64,000 nt of DNA, taken from assembly GCF_001949125.1 (NCBI RefSeq), contig NZ_MSTI01000107.1:21092-85091 (forward strand). The letters are read 5' to 3'. This DNA is from Deinococcus marmoris (lineage in GTDB: Bacteria; Deinococcota; Deinococci; Deinococcales; Deinococcaceae). A program made the translations under genes and the position numbers. The notes beneath the pieces were generated by a model. That model was not told the DNA's origin. It made no database searches and worked only from the letters and a program-made list of their open reading frames with translations. This document shows, one piece after another, positions 54,782 through 63,899 of the stretch; position 1 is the stretch's first letter; every line of letters begins with the position of its first letter.

Positions 54782-55471
54782 GTGAGCACGCTCGTAGAAG
54801 CCCTGCCTCTGGCCACGGAACATGGTTCCCGGCTGTGGTCCTGGCTGTCCAGCCTTGATCCGGCCGTCCTGAATCTGTCCACCTTCGGCCTGATGGCGCT
54901 GGAGGGAGCAGGTATTCCCGGCATTCCCGGCGTGATTCCCATGCTTGCCCAGGCGGCGGCCATTGACGCGGGCCACACCACCCTGACGGCGGCGCTCATC
55001 TGGGGCGTGCTGGGCAACTGGCTGGGAAGCTTGCTGGGCTACGCCGTTGCCCGCTGGGGCGCACATCTCCTGCCCGCCCGCTGGCTCAAAGCCCGCAGTA
55101 CCCAACGCGCGGCACAGCTGCTGGAACGCTGGGGCGCGGGACTGGTCATCGTGAGCCGCACAGTGGGTAGTCTGCGCACGCCCGTGACTCTGCTTGCTGG
55201 CCTGAGCCATTATCCCCTGCCCAAATACACCCTGTTGAGTCTGCTGGGGGCGGCGGTACATGTGGGCGTCTGGCAGACGATCCTGTGGAAATTCGGTCCG
55301 CAGATCCTACCAAAGGTTGGGCGCTGGGGCGTTGACTTGGCCATCGGCGCGGTGCTGCTCGTGCTGGTTATCTGGGGACTGAAGGTCTACCAGGCGCGAG
55401 ACGGCGTCAACATACTTGAAAGGGGCGAGGATTCGTCTGCCTACGGCGGGGCTGGAGAGGGCGACAACTGA
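54782..55471 (+). CDS. DedA-family membrane protein
   Basis: The 229-residue protein has several helices and the DedA/VTT pattern: LEGAGIPGIPGVIPMLAQAA near the start, GNWLGSLLGYAVARWGAHLL, and SRTVGSLRTPVTLLAGLS with the conserved Arg residues. These proteins act in lipid scrambling and membrane homeostasis. A GTG start is used. It lies just right of the IS6 element. Confidence 0.8.
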   Translation: MSTLVEALPLATEHGSRLWSWLSSLDPAVLNLSTFGLMALEGAGIPGIPGVIPMLAQAAAIDAGHTTLTAALIWGVLGNWLGSLLGYAVARWGAHLLPARWLKARSTQRAAQLLERWGAGLVIVSRTVGSLRTPVTLLAGLSHYPLPKYTLLSLLGAAVHVGVWQTILWKFGPQILPKVGRWGVDLAIGAVLLVLVIWGLKVYQARDGVNILERGEDSSAYGGAGEGDN

Positions 55472-55805
55472 CCTGGTCCTCACCCATCTACAACAGTTTT
55501 GGACTGCCACATGAAATAGATAGTTTCTGGCAGGTTTGTACGAAGGTCCCGAACAGTCTCGCTGGGAATTTCACCAACAGATCCTGGGCGTAACAAGCCC
55601 TATTTTATAGGTCTTGAGAAACCGCCAAAGGCAGGCTGAGCCACTTGGCCGAGCTGATCGAAGAAATGCACCGTCATTTCAACAAACGCCGCTTCCCCAT
55701 GGCCAAACGATTCATCGGCTTGTCCGGAGACTGATTTTTCGGTAGCCCCGCTGAACATCTCTGTCGCGCCCCTCTACGTCTGACCGCCTTTGTCATAATC
55801 GGGCG
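55472..55805 (+). other. Intergenic stretch with an unassigned open fragment and a leaderless promoter element
   Basis: After a stop at about 55617 a 38-codon open stretch, ETAKGRLSHLAELIEEMHRH then FNKRRFPMAKRFIGLSGD, stops at 55732; it has no recognised family and no clear start, and may be a relic. CATAAT at 55794-55799 ends seven bases before the next ATG, as at the leaderless promoters elsewhere in the window. Confidence 0.35.
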
Positions 55806-56732
55806 ATGACGCGGCAGATGGCAAAGCGGACGCAGGACGTCCCGGCGGCAGGCAAATACAGCGCTTTCCTGACGGACGTGGAAGCTGTCCGCGCCCTGCT
55901 GCTGGCAGACGTTCGCCGCCGGTCCCGGCCCGAACCTGTCCCCCGCCCACGTGACGGGCTACGGGGCTGGCCGCTGCTGTGGGTTCCGGTTGTCGAAGTG
56001 CTGGCCTGGGGAGTTGCCTTCTGGGGTCTGCATGTCAACAACGACCTAGCGACGCTGGGCGGCGTAGGGGTGGCCCTGCTGACCGTGATGGTCTGGACCG
56101 GCGTGTCCGTGCGGCAGTTCCGCGAGGACTGGCAGCGGCGCCGCGAGGACAGTCTGGAGACTGCCACCCGCGCTGCCGTGAGCCATCAGGAACTGGTGGT
56201 GGCCCTGCTGGGTTTTGGCCGTGCCAGCCTGAACTTCGTGGCCGATGAGTACCGGGACCGCGAGGCGCGGGTGGCCCGGCGCACCGGACTTGTGGTTGGC
56301 CCAGCGCAGGCGGGGGGCATCCTGGGCCTGATTGGGCTGGGCATCGCGGCCAGCGCCACCCTCACCCGCGCCTTCAGCGACAACGCGGCGATGTCTGGCC
56401 CCGTGCGGGACCTGATCTGGCTGATCCTGCTGGTGATCCTGAGCCGCAGTGTCACCGCCCTGCTGATCCGCCACAACACCAGCGCCCTGCTGAACTACTC
56501 GGACATCCTGCAACGCGTCAGCAGTGCCAAGGCCATCCTGGACGCTGAAACAAACGAAGGTGAGGAAGTGGCACTGGAAAACGAGCAGGAGGTCCACGCC
56601 GCAGAGGAGGCCACCGAGCAACAGGAACGGCGCGAGGCGGAAATCGAGACTGACGAGTGGGCCCGAGAGGACCGGGAGCTTCGGGAGCAGGTGTCATCAC
56701 CTCAACAGCGAGAGGAGATACGGACTGAGTGA
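55806..56732 (+). CDS. Hypothetical membrane protein with acidic coiled tail
   Basis: The 308-residue protein has about four helices (LLWVPVVEVLAWGVAFWGL, LGGVGVALLTVMVWTGVSV, AGGILGLIGLGIAAS, DLIWLILLVILSRSVTALLI). A tail of about 65 residues dominated by Glu and Gln (EEATEQQERREAEIE) is probably a cytoplasmic coiled coil. No family is recognised. No ribosome-binding site is seen; the mRNA may be leaderless. Confidence 0.65.
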   Translation: MTRQMAKRTQDVPAAGKYSAFLTDVEAVRALLLADVRRRSRPEPVPRPRDGLRGWPLLWVPVVEVLAWGVAFWGLHVNNDLATLGGVGVALLTVMVWTGVSVRQFREDWQRRREDSLETATRAAVSHQELVVALLGFGRASLNFVADEYRDREARVARRTGLVVGPAQAGGILGLIGLGIAASATLTRAFSDNAAMSGPVRDLIWLILLVILSRSVTALLIRHNTSALLNYSDILQRVSSAKAILDAETNEGEEVALENEQEVHAAEEATEQQERREAEIETDEWAREDRELREQVSSPQQREEIRTE

Positions 56733-57019
56733 GGTTGCGGGCCTGGGCATGGCATGTAGGGCGTTGAAAGACAAATCCCCTCCCAGTCACGCGGTCATCA
56801 CCATGGTCTGAACATAGATGTTGAGTCCTGGGATTGATCAAGAACGCAGGCGGCTGAGGTTGGTCTGCGCCCGATTGGCTGCACAAGTTTCAGTAAAAGC
56901 TCAAGCCGTGTGGATGGGCAAAACGGCAAAAACGCATGCGCAACCGGATGGATTTGGGTAAAGTCCGATCAGGAAAGAGGTCTGTACAGCCTGGCCTGTG
57001 TTCCAAAGGGAGGTCCATC

Positions 57020-57478
57020 ATGCAGAACACGAGTTGGTTCAAAGCCGCATCTCTTGCCATCGGTTTCGCGCTCGTACCGTCGGCTCTGGCGGGGGGAGGA
57101 GGCGCGCCTGTCAGTATCTTCGGCACCTGGGAGGTCACGGCCTACCGCTTCGGTGACGGCATCTCGGTGGGGGAAGACCAGGCCAAGGCCAACCTGGGCA
57201 AAATGCTGACCTACAGCGCCAACCGCGCCGTCTCTGATGAGAGTTGCGACACCCCGACCTATTCACTGGCACGCACCACCGACCAGGCTTTTCTGGAGAA
57301 CTACCGCACTTCACTGGCCTCAATAGGCATCAAGGGCAGTGCCGTGGAAACCGTGACCATCCGGTGCGCGGGCAACGACTGGACTGAGTTCGGTGCCACC
57401 GTGTTCAGGATCTCGGACCGCGAGGCTTTAACCCTCTGGGACGGCGTGTATTACGTCCTTGAACGCCAGGGCGACTGA
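57020..57478 (+). CDS. Secreted hypothetical protein
   Basis: The 152-residue protein has a signal peptide ending SALAGGG, behind GGGAGG. The mature part begins FGTWEVTAYRFGDGISVGED and contains two Cys (DESCDTP, TIRCAGND) that could pair. It may be a lipocalin-like or small beta protein; no family is certain. A strong terminator follows. Confidence 0.7.
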   Translation: MQNTSWFKAASLAIGFALVPSALAGGGGAPVSIFGTWEVTAYRFGDGISVGEDQAKANLGKMLTYSANRAVSDESCDTPTYSLARTTDQAFLENYRTSLASIGIKGSAVETVTIRCAGNDWTEFGATVFRISDREALTLWDGVYYVLERQGD

Positions 57479-57486
57479 CCTTGATC

Positions 57487-57531
57487 CAACGAAAAGCGTC
57501 CTGACCGATGAGGTCAGGACGCTTTTCGTTG
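57487..57531. terminator. Bidirectional terminator with a 20-base stem
   Basis: CAACGAAAAGCGTCCTGACC pairs perfectly with 57512-57531 around a 5-base loop. The stem carries A and T tracts at both ends, so it can terminate both convergent genes (57478 and 57542). Confidence 0.9.
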
Positions 57532-57541
57532 ACCCTTGCAT

Positions 57542-58345
57542 TCAGCGGAGTTGCAACAACTCCACAAACTGGTCCAGCCGCGTGACCTCAGGATTGGAGT
57601 TGCTCTGATCCAGCGTGCTGTTGACGCCCGCGAAATAGGTATTCACTTCACCTTCGTAACGGGCGCGGTCCTTGTCATTGTCCTGAGGCTGGGGGGCCAC
57701 GTCATATCCGCTGCCTTCCAGGCTCTCGCGGGTAGGCAGCACGTTGCCAGAGAACGAGCCGTTCACCGTCACCAGATATCTGCCGTCGCGGCTGATGCCC
57801 TGGAACACGTAACGCACATCGGTGCTGGCGAAACGCCGCACGTCCTGCGAGAACGCCCCCAAGTAACGTACACCGCGCAGATTGGCTGACGACAGGCTCT
57901 TGCGCGCCCCAGCCACGGCCAGCGACGCGTTCACGGTGTCTATGGCGGGCAACCGGAAGGCGGCGGCAGTGTTCAGTGGGGCCGGATTCTCAAGGAGTGA
58001 GCGGAGGGCCTTTACCTGTTGACCCACGCTGCCCTCGGTCTGCTCGGGGTATTTCTGAAGCAGGGCGGCCAACGGATAAATGCTGACGGTGGTTTCGATG
58101 CCATAAGCGTCGGGGGCACCCTGGAGTTGAAGCTCAAGGTGAGTCGGAGGGAAGAAACTGGGTTCCTCGCGCCTCGCTTCCCCCTGAACCACCCGCAGCG
58201 GACCAGCCTGGGGAAACAACGCCTGATTCCAGTTCACTGTGGGCAGTGGCTCAACAGGCAGAGGTCCACTTCCCCCACCGGCCAAACTGGAAGAAGCCAG
58301 CACAGAAAAACTGAGGGCGAGGAGTGGGCGGGCTTGCGTCTTCAT
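57542..58345 (-). CDS. Secreted hypothetical protein
   Basis: The 267-residue protein has a signal peptide (ALSFSVLASSSLAGGG) and no recognised domain. The mature region includes ETTVSIYPLAALLQKYPEQT and DVRYVFQGISRDGRYLVTVN, suggesting a beta-sheet fold. Start MKTQARPLLALSF is used. Confidence 0.65.
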   Translation of the reverse strand: MKTQARPLLALSFSVLASSSLAGGGSGPLPVEPLPTVNWNQALFPQAGPLRVVQGEARREEPSFFPPTHLELQLQGAPDAYGIETTVSIYPLAALLQKYPEQTEGSVGQQVKALRSLLENPAPLNTAAAFRLPAIDTVNASLAVAGARKSLSSANLRGVRYLGAFSQDVRRFASTDVRYVFQGISRDGRYLVTVNGSFSGNVLPTRESLEGSGYDVAPQPQDNDKDRARYEGEVNTYFAGVNSTLDQSNSNPEVTRLDQFVELLQLR

Positions 58346-58676
58346 GCTCCTATTGTTCAGCTTTAAGAAGCAAAACGCAATTGAAGTTAGTCTTGAGTCG
58401 ATTATGCGTCCTTAATCGGCCACGTCTTGGCATTTGGATATATGAATCGTCAAGTTGCCCAGAATGAAATGGCAACCTTGCTTCTGTAAAGAGTTTTGAT
58501 ATACCCGAAGACTGAATGCCAAATAAGTGCAGGATTCTTAGCACAGCGACTTCAGAATCGGCACACTTTAAGGTCCTCAGAGAGGATCGGAACTTCTTCC
58601 CACTCTTAAATCACTTCCGAATGAGTCTTCAAAAAACGACGGAGCTGTCAGCCCCGGCGCATAAAAAAGATGCTGT
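58346..58676. other. AT-richer intergenic stretch
   Basis: No gene or repeat was recognised. Base composition is clearly more AT-rich than the rest of the window, continuing into the lipoprotein gene at 58677. Confidence 0.4.
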
Positions 58677-59258
58677 TTAGATATCTTCGTTGGTTACAGA
58701 TGTGACATTACAGGTGCCATATACGGAAATACTGCCAAGAGCAATGTCGTCAATCTGATAGTTCGACGATCCGGTCCTAACCTTGAGCTGAGGGTAGAAG
58801 CTGCCCAGGCTATTGCCGGCAGTCACGATCTTGACCTTCTGGGTGGTAGGCGTGACGATAATACTTTGCGGAAGCAGGCCGCTGCCTGTTGAGGAATTTG
58901 CCTCAAATTCCACCCTGTATTTACCATTGCCAATGCTGGCAAGCTGTTGGCCAGTCACCGTAGTTGTGAAGTTACTGTCGTACTGGCTGGTAGAGTTGCC
59001 CTTCAGACCAATAACAACTGATTCAACAAAACCTTCCAAGGTCAGATTGATGGCGACTTCCGTTTTCTTGTTCCGCGCTCCGTTACCGGTGACATTGTCA
59101 CACGCAACGAATCGACCGGAAGCCGAGTTCAGCTTGTATTCGGTGCGAATGCTGTCGATTTTCCCCTTGCCGCTGCCATCCGGTGCACGGCCGCTGTTAC
59201 AGCTCGCCAGAAGGCCGGTCATGGTTACAGCTGCCACTGCCATCATTATTTTTTTCAT
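58677..59258 (-). CDS. Lipoprotein of unknown function
   Basis: The 193-residue protein has a lipoprotein signal with a lipobox (MTGLLASCNSG). The mature part is rich in Asn, Ser and Thr and predicted beta. It has two further Cys (FVACDNV, YGTCNVT). The gene is lower in GC than its neighbours and may be recently acquired. Start MKKIMMAVAAVTM was chosen for the signal. Confidence 0.7.
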   Translation of the reverse strand: MKKIMMAVAAVTMTGLLASCNSGRAPDGSGKGKIDSIRTEYKLNSASGRFVACDNVTGNGARNKKTEVAINLTLEGFVESVVIGLKGNSTSQYDSNFTTTVTGQQLASIGNGKYRVEFEANSSTGSGLLPQSIIVTPTTQKVKIVTAGNSLGSFYPQLKVRTGSSNYQIDDIALGSISVYGTCNVTSVTNEDI

Positions 59259-59413
59259 GCCTCTTACTTTCCTATATTTTTCGGTCAAATGGGTGATTTT
59301 TACATTGATCAAACATAAGGGGCAGGTGGCTTAAGACTGAGTCTTCGGATACTATTATTAAGAGATTCCTGACAATTGACTGGTCACCTGCCTTGATGAG
59401 AGCCTGCCGCCGT

Positions 59414-61009
59414 TCAGTGCGGCAGCTTCAGCATGCCCGCGTACATGGCAATAAACATCTGCTCATCCAGCGGTTCAGGTCGGTTCCGAGTGGCGCTGAC
59501 ACACCACATCTTGCCCACCTTGCTGGTGAGCTGGTTGGTCAGGTTGAGCACACCGGGTTCGGAGCCGCCCTTGAAGCTGACACTGGGGAAATCGGCAGGA
59601 TCGGCCACACCAGGGTTCTGCCAGGTCTCGGGCAGTTCCGCCATCAGGCGGCACAGGCCCTGGGCGCTGACAAACCATTCCACGTCCGTTGCAATGGTCA
59701 GGCCCTGCACGAAGACCATGGCATTGGACAGTGGCGCGGCGTCTGCCTGCTTCAAGACTTCCTTTCGCGCGGCCCGGTCCAGCCCCACTGAACGGTAGGC
59801 GCGTAGCAACTCGATATTGGCCGGGTTCTTGAGGACGAAGAACTCGCGGGTGCTGGGCATGTCGGTCTGTCCCAATCTGGCCTCCACACCCGCGCGCTCC
59901 ACGGACTTCAGGAGGAGATCGGCGGCAGTGTTATCGCTCACGCTGATCATGCGGGCGGCCAGAGGCTGTGGCTGTCCCTATTCCTGCACGAGGAGGCTGA
60001 CCTATCCGGGGAGAGCAGCGAAGACGGCGCGGGCTTCCGCCAGAGTCTTGTAGGAGACTTCTGGCGGGACAGGTCGCAGAAAGAAGCTGGAGATCCGCCC
60101 CTGAACATCGACTTTGAAACTGGTCACGTCCCACGCGCCCTTCTCAAAGGTCAGACGCCAGCCCGCACCTTGCGGGTCAACCTTCTGGAGGGTTCCGAAC
60201 TGGGCACGAATGCTGGCAAACAAAGCCCTGATGTCGTCCGTCTTCGCTTCTGCCAGGAACTCGGGGCTAAAGCGCGACACGTCTACAGGATCGGTTTTAA
60301 ACAGGCTGGTCAGTTGTAGGGCGGCCTCATCACTGCTGCCCACAGCGGCTTCCGGTTCGGCCGGGCGCAGCAGCAGGCCCGTGAATCGGCCCTGGCCGTC
60401 CAGACTGATACTGGTGGCGTCCCACTGACCCTTCTCGAAGGTCAGTCGGTAGCCGCCGTCTGCAATCTGCACGTCTTGCAGCGCCCCGTACTCGGCGCGG
60501 ATGCTGGCGAATAACGTGGTCAGGTCTTCCGCGCTGGCCTGCTCCAGAAACGACGGGTTGATCAGTGACAGGTCGAGCGGATCGGACCTGAAAAGCTTCT
60601 CCAGCAGCGTCGCTACCTTGGCTTGTTCGCCCCGCGCCGCCGCCGGATCAGCCGCCATTGAGGCCGGGCCAGTTGCTGTACCGAAAGCGGTCAGTTTGCC
60701 TTGACCGTCCAGAGAGGCGGCCGTGATCACCAGGGTTCCGCGCTCGTAGATGGCCAAGGGGCGGTCCTGGATGGTGTCCAGTCGTATGAACTTGCCGTAG
60801 GTGGTGCTGACGCTCTGCAATTGCGCCGCAACGGTCTCAAATGACACCTGCGCCAGAAAGTCCGGCGAGAACCATTCTGCCTTGATTTCCGGCGCGGACA
60901 GCAGCCGCGTGATGGCCTTGGCCTGCGTCAAGGTTTGCAAAGTCTGCGCCTGCGCTGGAGTAGAGGCCATCAGGGCGATGGTGGTCAGGGTCAGCAGGGA
61001 TCTGTGCAT
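59414..61009 (-). pseudogene. Secreted serine hydrolase (beta-lactamase fold) with its catalytic Ser deleted
   Basis: The first part (61009 to 60002) has a signal peptide and three repeats of about 110 residues (for example SPEFLAEAKTDDIRALFASI, GWRLTFEKGAWDVTSF). It reaches AEARAVFAALPG and a TAG. Only about 50 bases later the next frame begins ARMISVSDNTAADLL (the SDN motif) and goes to 59414. The SxxK region and some 60 or more residues normally lying between are absent, so catalysis is impossible. An IS1-like element lies 59 bases upstream of the start. Confidence 0.75.
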
Positions 61010-61067
61010 ACCCCACGATACGCGGCGGGGATGATGAGGGTTGCCGCATTTCCGACGTGGCGAGAAG

Positions 61068-62253
61068 GGTAGAAGGCTGGAATCATGACCGACATGGTTT
61101 CGGCAGGACCACGGTGCCGAGCAGGCGCAGCACGCTCGACACCGTGTCCGTGATCCCGATGGCCATTGCTGGCGTCCGTTGCGCATATTGACGACGCCCC
61201 ACCGGTTCATCCAGCTTGACTCGCAGGCTCCGGTTCACCCGACAGAAGTTGTAGACCCCGCCCACCAGATCGCTCACCGTCTGACGGACGTGGGGAAGCC
61301 TCGCGAACGCGAGGCTTCTGCGGACCTGGTGTGGATTCATGCGCCGGGCCGTCCCGGTGTGCCGTTCCACTGCCGAGGTGTTGGGGGTGTTGTCGCCGAG
61401 AGAGGCCAGCTCCTGATTGACGCGCCGCTGGCTCCCAGCGGCGCGTTCGATACGGATGTCCACGACGCGCTTGCCTTGATACGTCTTGATGATGCGCACG
61501 TGCCCTGAAGTCCGGGGAATGCGGTACTGAAGTTTGGGGAAGCGTCCACGCTTCCCCTGACGCTGGGGCTGGAAGGGGCGTCCAAACACGGCTGGGAACA
61601 GCGATTCATACGGAAGCCAGCCATCGGTGAAGAGCACAACGCCATGTGGATCGTGCAGCCGTGAACGGGCGCCGAACAGCAACCGCACTGCCAGATCAGT
61701 CGCTCTCGCCCCCAGAGCGTTCTGGACGATGAATTTTGAGCATGGGTCGATCACCGTGGCCTCCCAGCACGGCTGATCCTTACGCCCCACGAAGCCGTGC
61801 CGTTCATCGGCCTGGAGGCTCGTCACGTGCAGATCCTGGGCGTGTTGATCGTGAACACGCGCAGCGTGTTCACCTGCGATGCACGCCAGCCGGGAGACGG
61901 TGGTGCGGTGGGTATGGGTGAGTTCAGCGGTTTGCTTGAAGCTGTTCCCGCGCGTCACGTGCTCCACGATGCTCTCCACCCGCTCACAGGGGAGCTTCAC
62001 GTTCCAGAGGGCAGTGCCTTTGAGTTCACTGAATTCCCGGGCGCAGGTCGAGCAGCGGAGCAACCGGCGCGGCCCCGAGCGCGTGTCGTACCACTTGCGG
62101 TGACGAATATTCCCGAGACCTGGCTGGCCAGCGGCTGGACAAGCAGGGCCCTGGCAGCGGAAACTGTCGAGTGAGGGTGATTGCATACGTCCGGGGCGTA
62201 TCCCCGGACGCCACTCATGTCAGGCATGTCGGGCATGATTCCAGCCTTCTACC
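61068..62253 (-). mobile_element. Intact IS1-like element with 8-bp target duplication
   Basis: Both ends begin GGTAGAAGGCTGGAATCATG (61068 inward and 62253 inward) and match for about 29 bases with one difference. The flanks are the same 8-mer GCGAGAAG (61060-61067 and 62254-62261). Length is 1186 bases. It is inserted 59 bases before the serine hydrolase remnant, separating it from its upstream region. Confidence 0.92.
61083..62186 (-). CDS. IS1-like transposase
   Basis: The single frame of 367 residues has an N-terminal zinc-ribbon (FRCQGPAC ... LRCSTCAREF), a helix-turn-helix (TAELTHTHRTTVSRLACIAG) and an IS1-type catalytic core: SLQADERHGFVGRKDQPCWE, VVLFTDGWLPYES and NTSAVERHTGTARRMN. 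It is larger than classical InsAB and needs no frameshift. Terminal repeats and duplication show that it has been active. Confidence 0.8.
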   Translation of the reverse strand: MQSPSLDSFRCQGPACPAAGQPGLGNIRHRKWYDTRSGPRRLLRCSTCAREFSELKGTALWNVKLPCERVESIVEHVTRGNSFKQTAELTHTHRTTVSRLACIAGEHAARVHDQHAQDLHVTSLQADERHGFVGRKDQPCWEATVIDPCSKFIVQNALGARATDLAVRLLFGARSRLHDPHGVVLFTDGWLPYESLFPAVFGRPFQPQRQGKRGRFPKLQYRIPRTSGHVRIIKTYQGKRVVDIRIERAAGSQRRVNQELASLGDNTPNTSAVERHTGTARRMNPHQVRRSLAFARLPHVRQTVSDLVGGVYNFCRVNRSLRVKLDEPVGRRQYAQRTPAMAIGITDTVSSVLRLLGTVVLPKPCRS

Positions 62254-62261
62254 GCGAGAAG

Positions 62262-62659
62262 GCCATCGGGAACACCCAGCTTCTGGATGACGCTGTCGGG
62301 CCTCCGCCTCGAGATAATGAGGACAGCGCTTTTGAGCGAAAAACATCAGCACCTGACATTCAAGAGAATAGGTGCGCCAGTGGCAGGAAGCGTTGTCTTC
62401 AGGAGCTGAAGCCAGCGCCAGCAGGCACCAGTCCTCTACCACACGGCCTGACTGGGTTGCATCCAGCCTCACACGTGCCGCAATGCAAGCCATTTCTGTC
62501 GGCGTCTTGTTTGACATATGGGTGTGGTCCGGCGCGTGACCTCTGAGGCATGACCAAGTACACTTTGGACACCCAGGCTGATGAGGGATGAAGTGCCCCA
62601 TCGTCTGAAGCCGCCAGCCTATCCACCTGAAATCAAGTTTTACCCCAAAGGAGTTCCTG
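62262..62659. other. Intergenic stretch without a recognised gene
   Basis: This was formerly upstream of the serine hydrolase before the IS1-like element inserted. No convincing coding region or repeat was found. Confidence 0.35.
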
Positions 62660-63172
62660 ATGCGTCACCTGATCCTGACCGCCGCCCTACTGCTGCCCCT
62701 TGCCTCCGCTCAGGTGTCTGTCTCAGACATTCCCGCTCTTCCACCCAGTGCTGTTGGCCCCGTCGCCAAGGTGGAAATCGAGGAATTAGAGGTTAAGGCC
62801 GCAGTCAGCACGAACGCCACGCCCACCGTTGCCAGCGGGGATCAGGGTGAAATCATGGTCCCGGTGGTCGCCACCGACAAGAACGATAATCCGGTGGCAG
62901 GCGTGGCGGTGACCTGGGAAGTGAAGAACACCGGGAAGAACCCACTCTATGTGATCTCCAGTATCGTCAATAACCAATCCACGGCGATTGCAGCCACCAT
63001 CTCGCCAGATCAAACGGTGAAATATGAGACCATGACGGGCGTGGACGGCAGCGTGACACTCCTCTTGAATGCCACCGCCAGCACATCCGCCACCCTGACG
63101 TTGACCGCCTCTACGGGCGAAGTAAAGAACCTGGGCGGCTCCACGCAGACGATTGAATGGACCAGTAAATAA
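62660..63172 (+). CDS. Secreted Ig-like (Big_1-type) protein
   Basis: The 170-residue protein has a signal peptide (MRHLILTAALLLPLASAQ) behind AAAGGAG. A single Ig-like bacterial domain follows: VVATDKNDNPVAGVAVTWEV and VDGSVTLLLNATASTSATLT match the Big_1 pattern. Likely an exported or surface-associated protein. Confidence 0.75.
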   Translation: MRHLILTAALLLPLASAQVSVSDIPALPPSAVGPVAKVEIEELEVKAAVSTNATPTVASGDQGEIMVPVVATDKNDNPVAGVAVTWEVKNTGKNPLYVISSIVNNQSTAIAATISPDQTVKYETMTGVDGSVTLLLNATASTSATLTLTASTGEVKNLGGSTQTIEWTSK

Positions 63173-63265
63173 CGTCATCAACTGGGCAGATTCCGTGCGA
63201 GAGTGTGGGGCACAGCAAGAGTTCTGTGGCGGGCGTCAACCACGATCTGGGCGGATGACGACAGG

Positions 63266-63288
63266 GCTGGCCGAGAAAGTCGGCCAGC
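63266..63288 (+). terminator. Hairpin after the Ig-like protein gene
   Basis: GCTGGCCGA and TCGGCCAGC pair around a 5-base loop, about 95 bases past the stop. There is no T-run. Confidence 0.45.
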
Positions 63289-63299
63289 GGAAGGTGCAT

Positions 63300-63326
63300 G
63301 GAAAAACCCGCCGACTGGGGCGGGTT
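63300..63326 (-). terminator. Terminator for the leftward lipoprotein gene
   Basis: On the minus strand AACCCGCC, a 6-base loop and GGCGGGTT are followed by TTTCC, giving a T-rich tail. It lies 20 bases past the lipoprotein stop. Confidence 0.7.
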
Positions 63327-63345
63327 CGTCGTGTTGCCGAAAAGA

Positions 63346-63660
63346 TTAGTTACAGCGTTTAACGGCGTACAACTGGTTCAGTTTGCCAATGCGTTCGTCG
63401 GCGGCCTTCTGCACCTGATCGTTGGTGTACTCGTTCGCCACAACGCCTGGGATGAAGAAGATGGCCCATGCGACGTTCTGGGTGCTGAGGCCCCGGTTGC
63501 TGGTGGCCTCGGCACGGGCTGACTCTGCGCGGGTGATCTCGCTGCGGACCTCGGAGCAGGACAGATCCACGTCGGGCTTCTGCGCGTTGGGGTTGTAACG
63601 CGGGGCGCAGGAGGAGAGGGCGAGGGCGGCCACGGCGGACAGCAGCAGTGCTTTTTTCAT
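63346..63660 (-). CDS. Small lipoprotein of unknown function
   Basis: The 104-residue protein has a lipobox (ALALSSCAPRYNP). A helical mature part (EVRSEITRAESARAEATSNR) and a short hydrophobic stretch (VAWAIFFIPGVVANEY) follow. Two more Cys are present (LSCSEV and the penultimate residue). Similar small lipoproteins occur widely; the role is unknown. Confidence 0.7.
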   Translation of the reverse strand: MKKALLLSAVAALALSSCAPRYNPNAQKPDVDLSCSEVRSEITRAESARAEATSNRGLSTQNVAWAIFFIPGVVANEYTNDQVQKAADERIGKLNQLYAVKRCN

Positions 63661-63899
63661 GGTGAGCCTCCCCGCTCGTACAACCCTGTGCAGAGCGGTT
63701 CTTGCAAGAACTTAACATCCTGAAAGCGGTCTTTTGAGTTGAAAGTCTAGCGCACTTCCACAGCCCCAACATTTTCTCCAGCCATCCTCCAAGACAACTT
63801 GGTGTACTGCCTGTTCGAGAACCTTTCCTAATCCTGTCTCTCTTGGCAGTACTCCGGAAGGTTTTTGACGAATGGGGTGGGGATCGTCCATGTTGATGT

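Noticed and set aside
62215..62601. 128-codon minus frame right of the IS1-like element
   Set aside because: It has no ribosome-binding site and no domain, and it starts across the element's target site; not convincing as a gene.
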